DNA of 25,831 bases from Planctomycetota bacterium (GCA_014381385.1 JACNLR010000118.1:1-25831), one strand, 5' to 3'; positions 1-7,924 are shown, counted from the first letter of the stretch. Notes: generated by a model from the letters alone, not told the origin. Program-made: numbers and translations.

Positions 1-1155
1 GCCGGACAAACCCACGAGCCAGTTACTGGCGCAGTGATGCCGCCAATATTTCTGACTTCTACGTACGCACAAGAATCACCGGGCGTACATAAGGGTTTTG
101 AATATACTCGAAGCCATAACCCAACTAGGTACGCACTCGAACGATGCATTGCAAGGCTAGAGGGTTCAGCGTTAACACAAGAGCAAGATGTGTCTTTCGG
201 CGGATTCGCATTTGCCAGTGGAATGGCTGCAGTGAACACTGTTCTTGACTTACTCGATACTGGTGACCATGTTGTTGCAATGGATGATTTGTACGGTGGA
301 ACACACCGTTTATTTTGTAACGTCAAACAAAGAACGGCTGGTTTGAAATTCACGTTTTCGGATTTGACTGATAGCAACGCGCTTACCGATGCAATTACTC
401 AAAAAACAAAGTTAATATGGGTTGAAACGCCAACTAATCCGATGTTGAAACTCGTAGACCTTGCTGAGGTTGTCAAAATTGCAAAAGACAAAGGCATTCT
501 ACTTGCATGTGATAACACATTCGCAACACCCGCTTTGCAACACCCACTTAATCTTGGTTTTGACATTGTGATGCATTCTGCTACTAAATACCTTGGTGGC
601 CACAGCGATGTGGTCTCTGGAATTTTAGTCACAAACAACGTACAACTTGCGGAGGAAATCCGATTTCTACACAATTCTTCGGGACCAATTCTTAGCCCCT
701 TTGATTCATACCTTGTACTTCGAGGCATTAAAACACTTGGCATTCGAATGCGTAGGCATTGCGAAAGTGCCATCTGTATTGCATCATGGTTAGAGGGCAG
801 GGATGAGATCGAGAGAGTAATCTACCCAGGTTTACCCTCTCACCCGCAATATGAAACCGCGTGTAAACAAATGTCTATTGACGGTAAAGTTGCTGGCGGT
901 GGCATGATTACATGCGTCCTCAAGGGTGGACTCGACGCTTCGCGATCGTTTCTTGAGAAGTTACAAATATTTGCCCTCGCTGAATCCCTTGGTGGTGTCG
1001 AGTCACTTGTCGAACATCCTGCAATAATGACGCACGCTTCTGTTTCTCCAGAAGTTCGCGATTCACTTGGAATAGAAGATGGGCTTGTTCGCTTAAGCGT
1101 GGGCATAGAGGACTGTGACGATTTAATAGCGGACCTTGAACAGGCGCTCTGTTAA
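1..1155 (+). CDS. Cystathionine gamma-synthase/lyase-family PLP enzyme, 5' truncated
   Basis: This is a Cys/Met-metabolism PLP-dependent enzyme, cut by the window's left edge. The frame is open from base 1, and residues encoded by bases 1-33 (AGQTHEPVTGAV) match the family's conserved start region, so the GTG at 34 is not the true start. The PLP-binding lysine lies in SATKYLGGHSD (codon 586-588, residue 196 of the visible part). The phosphate-contacting Tyr and Arg lie in EYTRSHNPTRY, and the C-terminal SLGGVESLVEHP substrate-pocket motif is intact. Members act as cystathionine gamma-synthase, gamma-lyase or beta-lyase, or O-acylhomoserine sulfhydrylase. The sequence alone does not separate these, although the N-terminal TGAVMPPIFLTSTYAQ is typical of synthase/gamma-lyase members. 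pgi follows after 6 bases, so the two are probably co-transcribed. Only the first few residues are missing. Confidence 0.93.
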   Translation, partial: AGQTHEPVTGAVMPPIFLTSTYAQESPGVHKGFEYTRSHNPTRYALERCIARLEGSALTQEQDVSFGGFAFASGMAAVNTVLDLLDTGDHVVAMDDLYGGTHRLFCNVKQRTAGLKFTFSDLTDSNALTDAITQKTKLIWVETPTNPMLKLVDLAEVVKIAKDKGILLACDNTFATPALQHPLNLGFDIVMHSATKYLGGHSDVVSGILVTNNVQLAEEIRFLHNSSGPILSPFDSYLVLRGIKTLGIRMRRHCESAICIASWLEGRDEIERVIYPGLPSHPQYETACKQMSIDGKVAGGGMITCVLKGGLDASRSFLEKLQIFALAESLGGVESLVEHPAIMTHASVSPEVRDSLGIEDGLVRLSVGIEDCDDLIADLEQALC

Positions 1156-1161
1156 AACCGT

Positions 1162-2397
1162 ATGGCAGACATCGAACTCAAACTAGACAATTCTCTCCCG
1201 ATGACGGATGTTACATCTGCAATTCAACAAGCCAACGATGGTATAGGCATTGGCGATGAAATTTGGCGTTCGCTTTGGCAAGAGCCAATGCGTAGCGCGC
1301 ATATATCGAGTGTGATGGAACTCGTAAAGAAACTTCGACCTCAATGCAAAAATTTTCTCCTCCTTGGAATAGGCGGGTCAGCACTTGGTGCGCGCGCGTT
1401 GCACTGCGCACTTGGTGATACTTCCATTCCGTTTTTTGTGCTCGATAACATTGACCCTTGCACTGTTTCGCAAACAATCGATGCAATCAAAAAAAATGAC
1501 CCGTCGTTTGAACAAACCGTAATTGCAGTGATTTCAAAATCTGGTGAAACAGCAGAAATTTCTTCTTTGCTCATGGTTGCACAGCGTCAAATGCAAAACG
1601 CAACCTACGTTGCAATCACGGGTAAAAGTGGAACATTGCGAGACTATGCCATCGAGAAACAGTGGGCAACACTCCCTGTTCCAGATGGTGTAGGCGGCAG
1701 GTTCAGTGTCTTATCGCCAGTTGGATTATTTCCAGCTGCAATGTGCGGTATCGATATTGTTGCACTCCTTGACGGCGCAAAAGAGATGGATGATTTGTGC
1801 AGGCAAACTACTCATAACCCTGCAGCCGAACTGGCGTCTGGACTCGTTGGTGCCATGAAAGGCGGTAAACCACTTCAAGTTATGATGGTGTATTGTGACC
1901 GATTAGTTCAATTTGCCCATTGGTATGTACAACTTTGGGCTGAATCGCTTGGAAAAATAGACAAGGATGGAAATCGTATAGGTCCAACGCCTATCGCTGC
2001 GATCGGAGCAACCGACCAGCACAGCATGCTTCAACTCTGGCGGGAAGGCCCTGCAGACAAAGTCATCGGCTTCGTGACTGTAAATGAAACTGACCAAATC
2101 CCACTTGGTAATACGCCAATAAGCGCATCGCAGCAGTGGCTGTGTGGACAAACCCTAGATTCATTGCTCAGGGCACAGCACGAGGCGACGAAACAGGCTG
2201 TACAAGACGCTGGGCAAGCAACGTGGACGATGAAACTTCAGGGAATCAATCCAAACGTCATTGGTCAATTTATAGCCATTTGGCAAGCAACCGTAGCAAT
2301 TGCTGGGCAAATACTTCACGTCGACCCCTACAATCAGCCCGGTGTAGAACTCGGCAAACAACTCACCCGCAAATCCTTAGACAATTCATCACAATAA
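1162..2397 (+). CDS. pgi: Glucose-6-phosphate isomerase
   Basis: Interconverts glucose 6-phosphate and fructose 6-phosphate in cytoplasmic glycolysis and gluconeogenesis. At 411 aa it belongs to the compact bacterial group, shorter than the roughly 550 aa enterobacterial enzyme. The N-terminal SIS domain carries LLLGIGGSALGA (about 66-78) and the sugar-phosphate loop ISKSGETAE (124-132). The first family signature, GVGGRFSVLSPVG, is at 176-188. Likely catalytic residues are Glu261 (in WAESLGK), His287 (in GATDQHS) and Lys399 in the C-terminal signature YNQPGVELGK. The gene begins 6 bases after the upstream PLP-enzyme stop. It ends 16 bases from the stop of convergent csrA, and I see no hairpin terminator in that gap. 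Confidence 0.96.
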   Translation: MADIELKLDNSLPMTDVTSAIQQANDGIGIGDEIWRSLWQEPMRSAHISSVMELVKKLRPQCKNFLLLGIGGSALGARALHCALGDTSIPFFVLDNIDPCTVSQTIDAIKKNDPSFEQTVIAVISKSGETAEISSLLMVAQRQMQNATYVAITGKSGTLRDYAIEKQWATLPVPDGVGGRFSVLSPVGLFPAAMCGIDIVALLDGAKEMDDLCRQTTHNPAAELASGLVGAMKGGKPLQVMMVYCDRLVQFAHWYVQLWAESLGKIDKDGNRIGPTPIAAIGATDQHSMLQLWREGPADKVIGFVTVNETDQIPLGNTPISASQQWLCGQTLDSLLRAQHEATKQAVQDAGQATWTMKLQGINPNVIGQFIAIWQATVAIAGQILHVDPYNQPGVELGKQLTRKSLDNSSQ

Positions 2398-2413
2398 TCC
2401 TAACCGTGTGGGA

Positions 2414-2650
2414 TTAATTGAATCGTGCAATCCTTGGTGGAGGAAGTTCATCTAAATCGTCCTTGTCAAACGCGGAAGCACCCTCATTTTCCTTGCGGAT
2501 AGCCTCGTACACCTCTTTTCGGTGGACTGGCACAGTAGAAGGCGCCTTGATACCAAGGCGCACCTTGTCGCCGCGAATGTCAACGACTGTTAACTCTATG
2601 TCGTCACCAATCATGATAGTTTCGTCTTGATGGCGTGATAACACCAGCAT
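2414..2650 (-). CDS. csrA: Carbon storage/translation regulator CsrA
   Basis: Small RNA-binding dimer that binds GGA motifs in mRNA leaders and alters translation or stability; in flagellated bacteria it represses flagellin synthesis. The start MLVLSRHQDE and the body with KVRLGIKAP are classical. Leu4 and Arg44 (in VHRKEVYE), positions corresponding to RNA-contacting residues in characterised CsrA, are present. The 78 aa length includes an acidic, proline-containing tail after about residue 55, longer than in the 61 aa E. coli protein. A strong Shine-Dalgarno (GAGGAAGGA, complement of 2659-2667) sits 8 bases before the ATG. fliW lies 80 bases upstream on the same strand. Confidence 0.96.
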   Translation of the reverse strand: MLVLSRHQDETIMIGDDIELTVVDIRGDKVRLGIKAPSTVPVHRKEVYEAIRKENEGASAFDKDDLDELPPPRIARFN

Positions 2651-2730
2651 AGTAAGAATCCTTCCTCAAGGTTCGCTGCTCGTTGCAGCATGTTTGCCCT
2701 TCCCTGAGCAAACAATGATCTAAAGTAAAA
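2651..2730 (-). promoter_or_regulatory. csrA leader with possible CsrA-binding sites
   Basis: The fliW-csrA spacer, read on the minus strand, holds AGGGA (complement of 2701-2705). Next comes a small hairpin with 5-bp arms GCTGC/GCAGC (2675-2679 and 2685-2689, 5-base loop), then the csrA Shine-Dalgarno AGGAAGGA, which contains AAGGA. Two ANGGA elements around a hairpin, one over the ribosome site, is the layout known from CsrA-autoregulated leaders. Binding is inferred, not shown. Confidence 0.4.
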
Positions 2731-3174
2731 TTACGCAGTTAACCTTTCCTGTGCGGTAAGTCGTACGATTTCATGCCGAGTTGTCCATCGTTTATCCGCA
2801 AGAACGAGTTGCATCGCCTGGTGATTCCCAAGGTTGACGATAATCGGTCCCTGTAAATTCACAGTAAGTGTTTGGTCGTATTTGTTAACGATGACGAAAG
2901 TTTGCGCAGTTTCTAGGTTTTCGAGTGCAAGATCTTCCATTTGTTCTTTTCGAACTGTCGCTTGATATTCGGGAACCCAAGTTGCAGGATCCGTCACAAC
3001 AAATGCTAACTCTGGAGCCTCGGTTGATTGAAGCCAGAAAAATAGTCCATCGTCATCCGGCTGTAACAACGCATATTGCGTGTAACTTGAAAATCCTAAC
3101 AAGCCAGAGGAGAATTCCAAAATTCGACTGTCATCAACTTCGACTTTGCCGAATCGAGTTGTTTGTACCTGCAT
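2731..3174 (-). CDS. fliW: Flagellar assembly factor FliW
   Basis: FliW binds CsrA and inhibits it allosterically, and it also binds flagellin; this links flagellin level to its translation. The 147 aa length is normal. Recognisable features are the N-terminal TTRFGKVEVDDSRILEFSSG with the FSSGLLGF turn, the FFWLQSTEAPELAFVVTDP segment in the middle, and the C-terminal LQGPIIVNLGNHQAMQLVL strand pair. The upstream bases read AGGAACGAGAGTCGC before the ATG, a modest ribosome site. csrA follows directly on the same strand, the expected functional partner. No flagellar structural gene is in the window, so the pair stands apart from filament genes here. Confidence 0.95.
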   Translation of the reverse strand: MQVQTTRFGKVEVDDSRILEFSSGLLGFSSYTQYALLQPDDDGLFFWLQSTEAPELAFVVTDPATWVPEYQATVRKEQMEDLALENLETAQTFVIVNKYDQTLTVNLQGPIIVNLGNHQAMQLVLADKRWTTRHEIVRLTAQERLTA

Positions 3175-3252
3175 GCGACTCTCGTTCCTATTGTGGTTCT
3201 ATGCATTCTTCGGTGTCCCACTCCAATAGCGGGCGATTTTTGCCGAAGCCAA

Positions 3253-3276
3253 GTTGGTAGAAACCACGCTACCAAC
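3253..3276. other. Perfect 8-bp inverted repeat in the fliW upstream gap
   Basis: GTTGGTAG and CTACCAAC form perfect 8-bp arms around an 8-base spacer. They lie between the zinc-ribbon gene stop (3369) and the fliW start (3174). There is no T-run next to either arm, so it is not a canonical intrinsic terminator. A shorter repeat, ATGCC-ATC-GGCAT, is nearby at about 3302-3314. It could be a protein-binding operator or a weak RNA hairpin ahead of fliW. Confidence 0.4.
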
Positions 3277-3368
3277 CACCCGCATAATTACGCGGTCGGA
3301 ATGCCATCGGCATGTTGTGCCCATATTCGATAATCTCTATCGCAAGAATACCTCGCGTCCGGTAATAA

Positions 3369-4043
3369 TTAATTTTTAACGATAAGCACAATCAGAATCC
3401 CAATAACAACTACAGCAGTTGCTAACGAAACCGTGAGTAGCGTATTCTTTTTCTTACTCAACTCTAACAACCGTTGGACTGAGCGAAATTGAGGTGAACC
3501 GATGGTGCCAGATTCTTGCTCTGCATTCTGGGCACTCAAATTGGGCATTTGAAGAGGCGCGGACTGCGTTTCAAATATTGATTCATCAGATATAAAACAC
3601 GATTTGCCAACCACTTCACCCTCAGAGGGGTTGCTCTGGTCTAAACCCAAATTGTTACGATCTCTGTAAACGAAAAATTGCGCACTACATCCGCCACATG
3701 ACAGTGCGGTGGGCTTAACCTCCTCGCCACATGCATGGCATCGACCAAGCAGGTGGGCAATCCCCTGCACACGCCCAGCAATTTTCCACAACTGTTTCGT
3801 TGTTGGACCGCGAATAATCGTTTTCGTATTAATTTCTCCCGTTCTCACGAGATCTATGAAGTTGTCGTATTTTAGCCCCGGGCGGAATGGATACTTCTCC
3901 CGCCGAATCCACCAAGGTCCCATTTCAGCCTCGGCAAGCATCACACCACGAGGATAGAGGAGTTTTTGACAAACTTGGCAGACTTTAGATTCTTTCTGAA
4001 GTTCCCCGCAGAATGGGCAAACGAGTACACTTTGTTTAGACAT
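3369..4043 (-). CDS. Zinc-ribbon / GYF-like domain membrane protein, hypothetical
   Basis: No characterised homologue is recognised. The 224 aa protein has two four-Cys zinc-ribbon motifs, CPFC..CQVC (Cys9, 12, 22, 25) and CHAC..CGGC (Cys102, 105, 116, 119). They flank a region (about 42-100, GPWWIRREKYPF to GRVQGIAHLLG) that resembles the GYF_2-type module in bacterial membrane-associated proteins. A polar linker follows, then one C-terminal hydrophobic helix (about 201-222) ending in KN. This predicts a tail-anchored protein with its zinc modules in the cytoplasm. I chose the ATG at 4043 (MSKQSVLVCPFCG) because the zinc motif begins immediately. A longer frame to 4121 adds 26 unconserved-looking residues inside the divergent gene. 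The start codon overlaps that of the divergent parvulin gene. Confidence 0.75.
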   Translation of the reverse strand: MSKQSVLVCPFCGELQKESKVCQVCQKLLYPRGVMLAEAEMGPWWIRREKYPFRPGLKYDNFIDLVRTGEINTKTIIRGPTTKQLWKIAGRVQGIAHLLGRCHACGEEVKPTALSCGGCSAQFFVYRDRNNLGLDQSNPSEGEVVGKSCFISDESIFETQSAPLQMPNLSAQNAEQESGTIGSPQFRSVQRLLELSKKKNTLLTVSLATAVVVIGILIVLIVKN

Positions 4044-4044
4044 G
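4041..4044. other. Overlapping divergent start codons (CATG)
   Basis: The CATG at 4041-4044 contains the ATG of the plus-strand parvulin gene (4042-4044) and, on the other strand, the ATG of the zinc-ribbon gene (4043-4041). Any 5' leader or ribosome-binding site of each gene must then lie inside the other's coding sequence. Neither side has a recognisable Shine-Dalgarno. Confidence 0.6.
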
Positions 4045-4983
4045 ATAGTAAAAAGAATTGTACCCTCCAAGAGATTGCTGCTGTGTGCGATCATCCAATT
4101 AACATCGAGTTGTGGACCCAAGCAAATGGTACCTGTCCAGACTACAGTGCTGCCAGTAGAACAAAATTCGCAGATTGTTGCCTTGATTGGGTCTCAAGGT
4201 ATCTCAATGGATGACATATTACCCTCGCTAATAGAAATCGCAGGTAATGAGGTAATCAACGACTATGTCCTTCGGGTTGCCCTAAAACGCCAACTCGACG
4301 CACACTCTCTACACATTACAAGCAGCGACATCAACGCTGAAGAAATTCTTTTCCACTTGGCCTACTCCGACCTATCGCGGGAGAGCATGGAACAAATTCT
4401 TCTGCAACGGGGCTATGGTCCAGTACGCAAACAAAATCTGCTCTGGAGAAATGCTGCATTACGAAAACTTGTCGCAAGCGATGTATCTGTAACTGAAGCA
4501 TCCATCAGACGGATGTATGAAATAATCCATGGCGTTTCTTACCCCGCTAGAATTATTGTTACAACGACGCACAAGGAAGCAAACGAAGTCTTCAATCAGT
4601 TACAAGAGGGCGTTTCATTTAGTGATCTTGCAACGAAATTTTCTATCGACCCAAGTGCTTCTCGTGGGGGTCTTGTAGATCCTATTCCTGTAGCAGACCC
4701 CCTATGGCCTGAGCCCATCCGCGCTGTACTACCGACAACAAAGTTGGGTGAATATACAAATCCAATTTTTATCGGCGACCGTTGGATTCTTGTTCTTGTA
4801 ACTGGGAAAAGTATCACTTCGGGTACATCGTTTGAAGAAGCAAAGGAGCAAGTGAAGAAACTAGCGAAACTCGCACAAGAACGGTTCCTCATGGAAAAAT
4901 TAGCTAGCGAATTGCAAGCGCAGCAATCAATTACATTTTTTAACGACGCACTTGAACAAGTATCAAGTACGAATGTTGACTAA
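4042..4983 (+). CDS. Parvulin-type (PpiC/SurA-like) peptidyl-prolyl isomerase lipoprotein
   Basis: Probable periplasmic folding factor of the SurA/PpiC/PrsA type, 313 aa. The N-terminus has a basic start (VKRIVPSKR) and a short hydrophobic stretch, then LTSSC, a weak lipobox predicting lipid attachment at Cys24. A helical SurA-N-like region follows (about 45-150). The parvulin domain spans about 166-256, including ARIIVTTTHKEANEVFNQL, FSDLATKFSIDPSASRGGLVDP and the closing strand DRWILVLVTG. The C-terminal helix is charged. SurA-like proteins help outer-membrane proteins fold, which fits the neighbouring LPS-export permeases. The 3' end overlaps convergent lptG by 21 bases. The start at 4042 is supported by the signal sequence but has no clear ribosome site. 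Confidence 0.85.
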   Translation: MIVKRIVPSKRLLLCAIIQLTSSCGPKQMVPVQTTVLPVEQNSQIVALIGSQGISMDDILPSLIEIAGNEVINDYVLRVALKRQLDAHSLHITSSDINAEEILFHLAYSDLSRESMEQILLQRGYGPVRKQNLLWRNAALRKLVASDVSVTEASIRRMYEIIHGVSYPARIIVTTTHKEANEVFNQLQEGVSFSDLATKFSIDPSASRGGLVDPIPVADPLWPEPIRAVLPTTKLGEYTNPIFIGDRWILVLVTGKSITSGTSFEEAKEQVKKLAKLAQERFLMEKLASELQAQQSITFFNDALEQVSSTNVD

Positions 4984-6090
4984 TTGCAGCAGTCCAATGG
5001 GGAACAGAATAAGTGCGGGCAAAAACACGCTCACCACGGCTGGAAATCCCTGCACTGGCATGAGCATAATTATTGTTCCGCCAAATAAAATCATAAGCCC
5101 AATTCCACCGCACTTCACTGCTTGCCTTGACAACACAACAGGTTCCCTCGTAACAAACAACGGAATAACAATAATCATTGCAAGGATATTCATTGCGATT
5201 GAAGCAAACCTAGAATACCAATGCCTTCGCAACATCGGCGCGTCAAAAGTCCCAGCAACTTCGAGCATGCTGTTTAATTGTTTCATTCCAAGCATGCCAA
5301 TAAATTGTCCATATCTGTGGAGCGTAAGTATGTACGGTGACAATTCTGTTTCATAATACGCGACATCGACAGGAGGGAGAATCTCAGCCTGTGCAGTCTC
5401 AGCATCAAATACAACATCGACTGATCTCCCGTTCTGTAAAATCCATCGCCCCGATGCTTCTCCATCCCATATCGCAGACGTTGCCCTAATTTGCCGAATC
5501 ATTCTCCCCTTCTCATCTCGCACTAAAAAAGTGGGTTCTTTGATTTCTCCTGTTGTTGGATTCAAGGAAGGTGCTAGCAGCAACACACCATTTTGGTCAG
5601 GCGTAAAAGGTACTGAAAATGAACCCACGCTGTCCTTACCTAACTCACCATGGTCTCGAAGTAAAAGTGGCGCAACGCGTGGCAGCATATATTCTTGGTT
5701 TATGAGAGCAACGACACTTATTCCACCCATCACTAGTAAAAAAGGCATTGCAATGCGGCGCAAACTAATCCCAGCAGCCATGAGTGCGACAAATTCTCTT
5801 GAGCGCAACATGTTTGCTGCTGTAAATGCCATCGCACCAATTGCAATTACGCCGTGTAAGTACCCGTACACTTGAAACAATCGAGGACCTTCAAACCCAA
5901 CACCTACCTGAATCAGCGCAAATATTCTAGCAATGAATCCGCCATCCTTTGAAAGAGAGCTTGCGATTTTGTCGAACTCATCAAGATTGATAATGATATC
6001 AATCACTGCACCGAGTAAAAAAAACAACGTAAACAAAACAACAAAATTTATGGTCATGCGCTTCATAATGTAAAAGGTTAAAAGTTTCAT
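4963..6090 (-). CDS. lptG: LPS export permease, LptG/LptF (YjgP/YjgQ) family
   Basis: Inner-membrane permease subunit of the LptB2FG ABC transporter, which extracts LPS from the inner membrane for delivery to the outer membrane. The 375 aa length is normal. Three N-terminal membrane segments (about 14-34, 60-90 and 100-120) and three C-terminal ones (about 290-310, 320-345 and 350-370) flank a periplasmic beta-rich domain. SREFVALMAAGISLRRIAMP is the conserved cytoplasmic coupling region between the second and third helices. The start lies one base after the lptF stop (TGA-C-ATG), so the two are a coupled operon. The LptF versus LptG assignment is inferred from gene order and length; family membership is firm. 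Confidence 0.85.
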   Translation of the reverse strand: MKLLTFYIMKRMTINFVVLFTLFFLLGAVIDIIINLDEFDKIASSLSKDGGFIARIFALIQVGVGFEGPRLFQVYGYLHGVIAIGAMAFTAANMLRSREFVALMAAGISLRRIAMPFLLVMGGISVVALINQEYMLPRVAPLLLRDHGELGKDSVGSFSVPFTPDQNGVLLLAPSLNPTTGEIKEPTFLVRDEKGRMIRQIRATSAIWDGEASGRWILQNGRSVDVVFDAETAQAEILPPVDVAYYETELSPYILTLHRYGQFIGMLGMKQLNSMLEVAGTFDAPMLRRHWYSRFASIAMNILAMIIVIPLFVTREPVVLSRQAVKCGGIGLMILFGGTIIMLMPVQGFPAVVSVFLPALILFPIGLLQLVNIRT

Positions 6091-6091
6091 G

Positions 6092-7696
6092 TCACGTTTT
6101 ACGTAATTTCATCCAATTAAATCCTACTAACAATATCAAACCAATATTTCCTGACCACATAACAGTAAAACCCGAAACTTCCCGAGCGTCACGAACCATC
6201 TGACCACCTGCAAAGACAAGAAGTAAGGCTACAACTGTTGGAACGAATACTTTCGCATAGACTGAAAGTGGTGGGTCCGAAGAAAACCGGATTGCAAACA
6301 AACTACCAAGAACAATCGCCAACAGCGATAAAAGGCTTACAGCCCATCTTTGACCTATCCGCCCGACGATTTGTCCTTCCATAAGTTCAAGTTGATGGCG
6401 AAGTGCTCTCGTCGAATTCTTAACGGCATTGGTCGTATTCACTTGGGCTGCAGAAAGTAGTTCTGGAATTGAAGTTGCGTGTACCGATTCGGTTGCAACA
6501 TCTCGAACTCGTAATGAAGGTACAACCAACTCCCCTCGCACATTTTCACCAACTTCGCCCGCTCCGACAATAACATTCTTCATTTGTAACGTAACCGAAT
6601 CAATACCACCTGACTCTGTTGGTTCCACAATCAATCGAGCTGCTTCCGGAGTCAGTACTCGCTTTTCGCCTGTACCGCTGATAGAAGTCACAGTAATCGG
6701 AGGTAGGAAAACATCGTTCCTCATGCCCGCAGCTACGATACTAATTATTCTGCCGCCAGTCACTGCGTCGCAAAAAATAGAATTCTTTTTAGCAAATTCG
6801 TTATGCACTGCTTCCATGAAATGAACTTCTGCTAACGTCGATTCAAGTTGAACTGCAGCAGTGTTTACCTTTGGATAATTGCGCGGATTCGATCGTAGGG
6901 CTAACAAATCAGCGCGAGTAAGCGAGGATGGTCTCTGCTTCGTAAGTGAGGGCAAATCAATCGGGTGAGTTAACTGGCCTTCTTTTGCGCCGCGGAGTAA
7001 TCCTGACCCATCGGCGCTACTGGTCCATTGGGCAGAGTCGCTAAATTTCACAAGCATAGATGTTTGATCATTGATTCGTTGCACATCTACTACTGCTGCT
7101 GCTGCAGTGAGATACATATTTGCTTTTCCGGTATTGTCTATCTTCGCAACAGCCATATGCTCAAGCGCCATTCTTTCTTGATCGCCATCTTTTATGTTAA
7201 AAATGTCTTCCGCCCAAATGATCATATTGCCCTGCACAAAAGGAGCGTGTTGTCTGATTGAATTTGTAAGAAGTCTAGGTAACTCCGCAGACATTGCTGA
7301 TGTCATTTTCCCAACAAAGGTTGGAATAACAGATTGGGTTAACAGCGCAACAGTGATGGTAAGCAACAAACCAAAAAGTGCCATAGGAGCGAGCAATCGC
7401 ACGTACGATTGGCCACAAACTGCCATAGCAATAATTTCGTTATCTTGCGCCATGCGGTGCAACCCAATTGTGGCAGCAAAAGCGCCAGCAAATGGCAACG
7501 CAAACTGCAACATGGGTACTATCGCGAGTGCGAGGTATTTCATTGTGTCCCAGCCAGTAAGCAAACTGTCACTGGAAAGGGGTTTTATAGCTGCACCAAA
7601 AGCAATAACAACCACAAGGATTATCGCCGTTATGGCGAACTGCCGAAGCACGTCTGCGAGCATGTATCTATAGAACCGCCACGGCATGAGGGGCAT
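6092..7696 (-). CDS. lptF: LPS export permease, LptF/LptG family, with enlarged periplasmic domain
   Basis: Second permease half of the Lpt transporter, upstream of lptG in the same operon. N-terminal helices include AIILVVVIAFGAAI, a long segment near 55-80 and LFGLLLTITVALLTQ. The coupling motif HRMAQDNEIIAMAVCGQSYVRLLAP is typical of the family. Three C-terminal helices (about 450-530) close the protein. At 534 aa it is well above the usual 350-400 aa. The excess lies in the periplasmic region (about 130-430), which here includes a charged segment with coiled-coil-like stretches. I kept the ATG at 7696, with TGGGGTAAGA upstream as a possible ribosome site. A second Met at residue 4 is an alternative. 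Confidence 0.82.
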   Translation of the reverse strand: MPLMPWRFYRYMLADVLRQFAITAIILVVVIAFGAAIKPLSSDSLLTGWDTMKYLALAIVPMLQFALPFAGAFAATIGLHRMAQDNEIIAMAVCGQSYVRLLAPMALFGLLLTITVALLTQSVIPTFVGKMTSAMSAELPRLLTNSIRQHAPFVQGNMIIWAEDIFNIKDGDQERMALEHMAVAKIDNTGKANMYLTAAAAVVDVQRINDQTSMLVKFSDSAQWTSSADGSGLLRGAKEGQLTHPIDLPSLTKQRPSSLTRADLLALRSNPRNYPKVNTAAVQLESTLAEVHFMEAVHNEFAKKNSIFCDAVTGGRIISIVAAGMRNDVFLPPITVTSISGTGEKRVLTPEAARLIVEPTESGGIDSVTLQMKNVIVGAGEVGENVRGELVVPSLRVRDVATESVHATSIPELLSAAQVNTTNAVKNSTRALRHQLELMEGQIVGRIGQRWAVSLLSLLAIVLGSLFAIRFSSDPPLSVYAKVFVPTVVALLLVFAGGQMVRDAREVSGFTVMWSGNIGLILLVGFNWMKLRKT

Positions 7697-7924
7697 TATG
7701 GTCTTACCCCATCACTTTGCAACTCGCTTGAAATCAGATATCTCTTTTTAATCATGGGTTTAGAGTGAATTCTTTAAGGAATATCTAGAAAACTGTTTTT
7801 TATCGGACGCATAAATATGGCATAGTAGGCAATGTATAGCGCGTAGTCCGCCATGAGTAGCATATTTTCGGATGATAACCGACCAGAGGAATAGTAGTAC
7901 AGAGAAGTTTTCGATTGATGGAGT
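7697..7924. promoter_or_regulatory. Divergent promoter region of lptFG and the pseudopilin operon
   Basis: A 228-base gap separates the start of minus-strand lptF from the plus-strand pseudopilin operon, so both promoters should lie here. It is AT-rich in its left half. I find no convincing -35/-10 pair, operator or hairpin. AGAGGAA near 7886-7892 is too far from the 7925 ATG to be its ribosome site, and GGAG at 7920-7923 is too close. Confidence 0.4.

Noticed and set aside
34..36. GTG at 34 as start of the first gene
   Set aside because: Upstream residues in frame match the family's conserved N-terminal region, so the gene is truncated by the window.
4044..4121. Longer start for the zinc-ribbon gene
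   Set aside because: The extra 26 residues lie in the signal-peptide region of the divergent gene and show no motif; MSKQSVLVCPFCG begins naturally at 4043.
4952..5356. 134-residue open frame antisense to lptG
   Set aside because: It lies inside a clear LptG-family gene and has no domain or ribosome site.
7818..7831. Possible sigma-54 promoter TGGCAT..GGCA before the pseudopilin operon
   Set aside because: The GG and GC elements are 10 bases apart instead of the required 12, so it does not fit the -24/-12 pattern.
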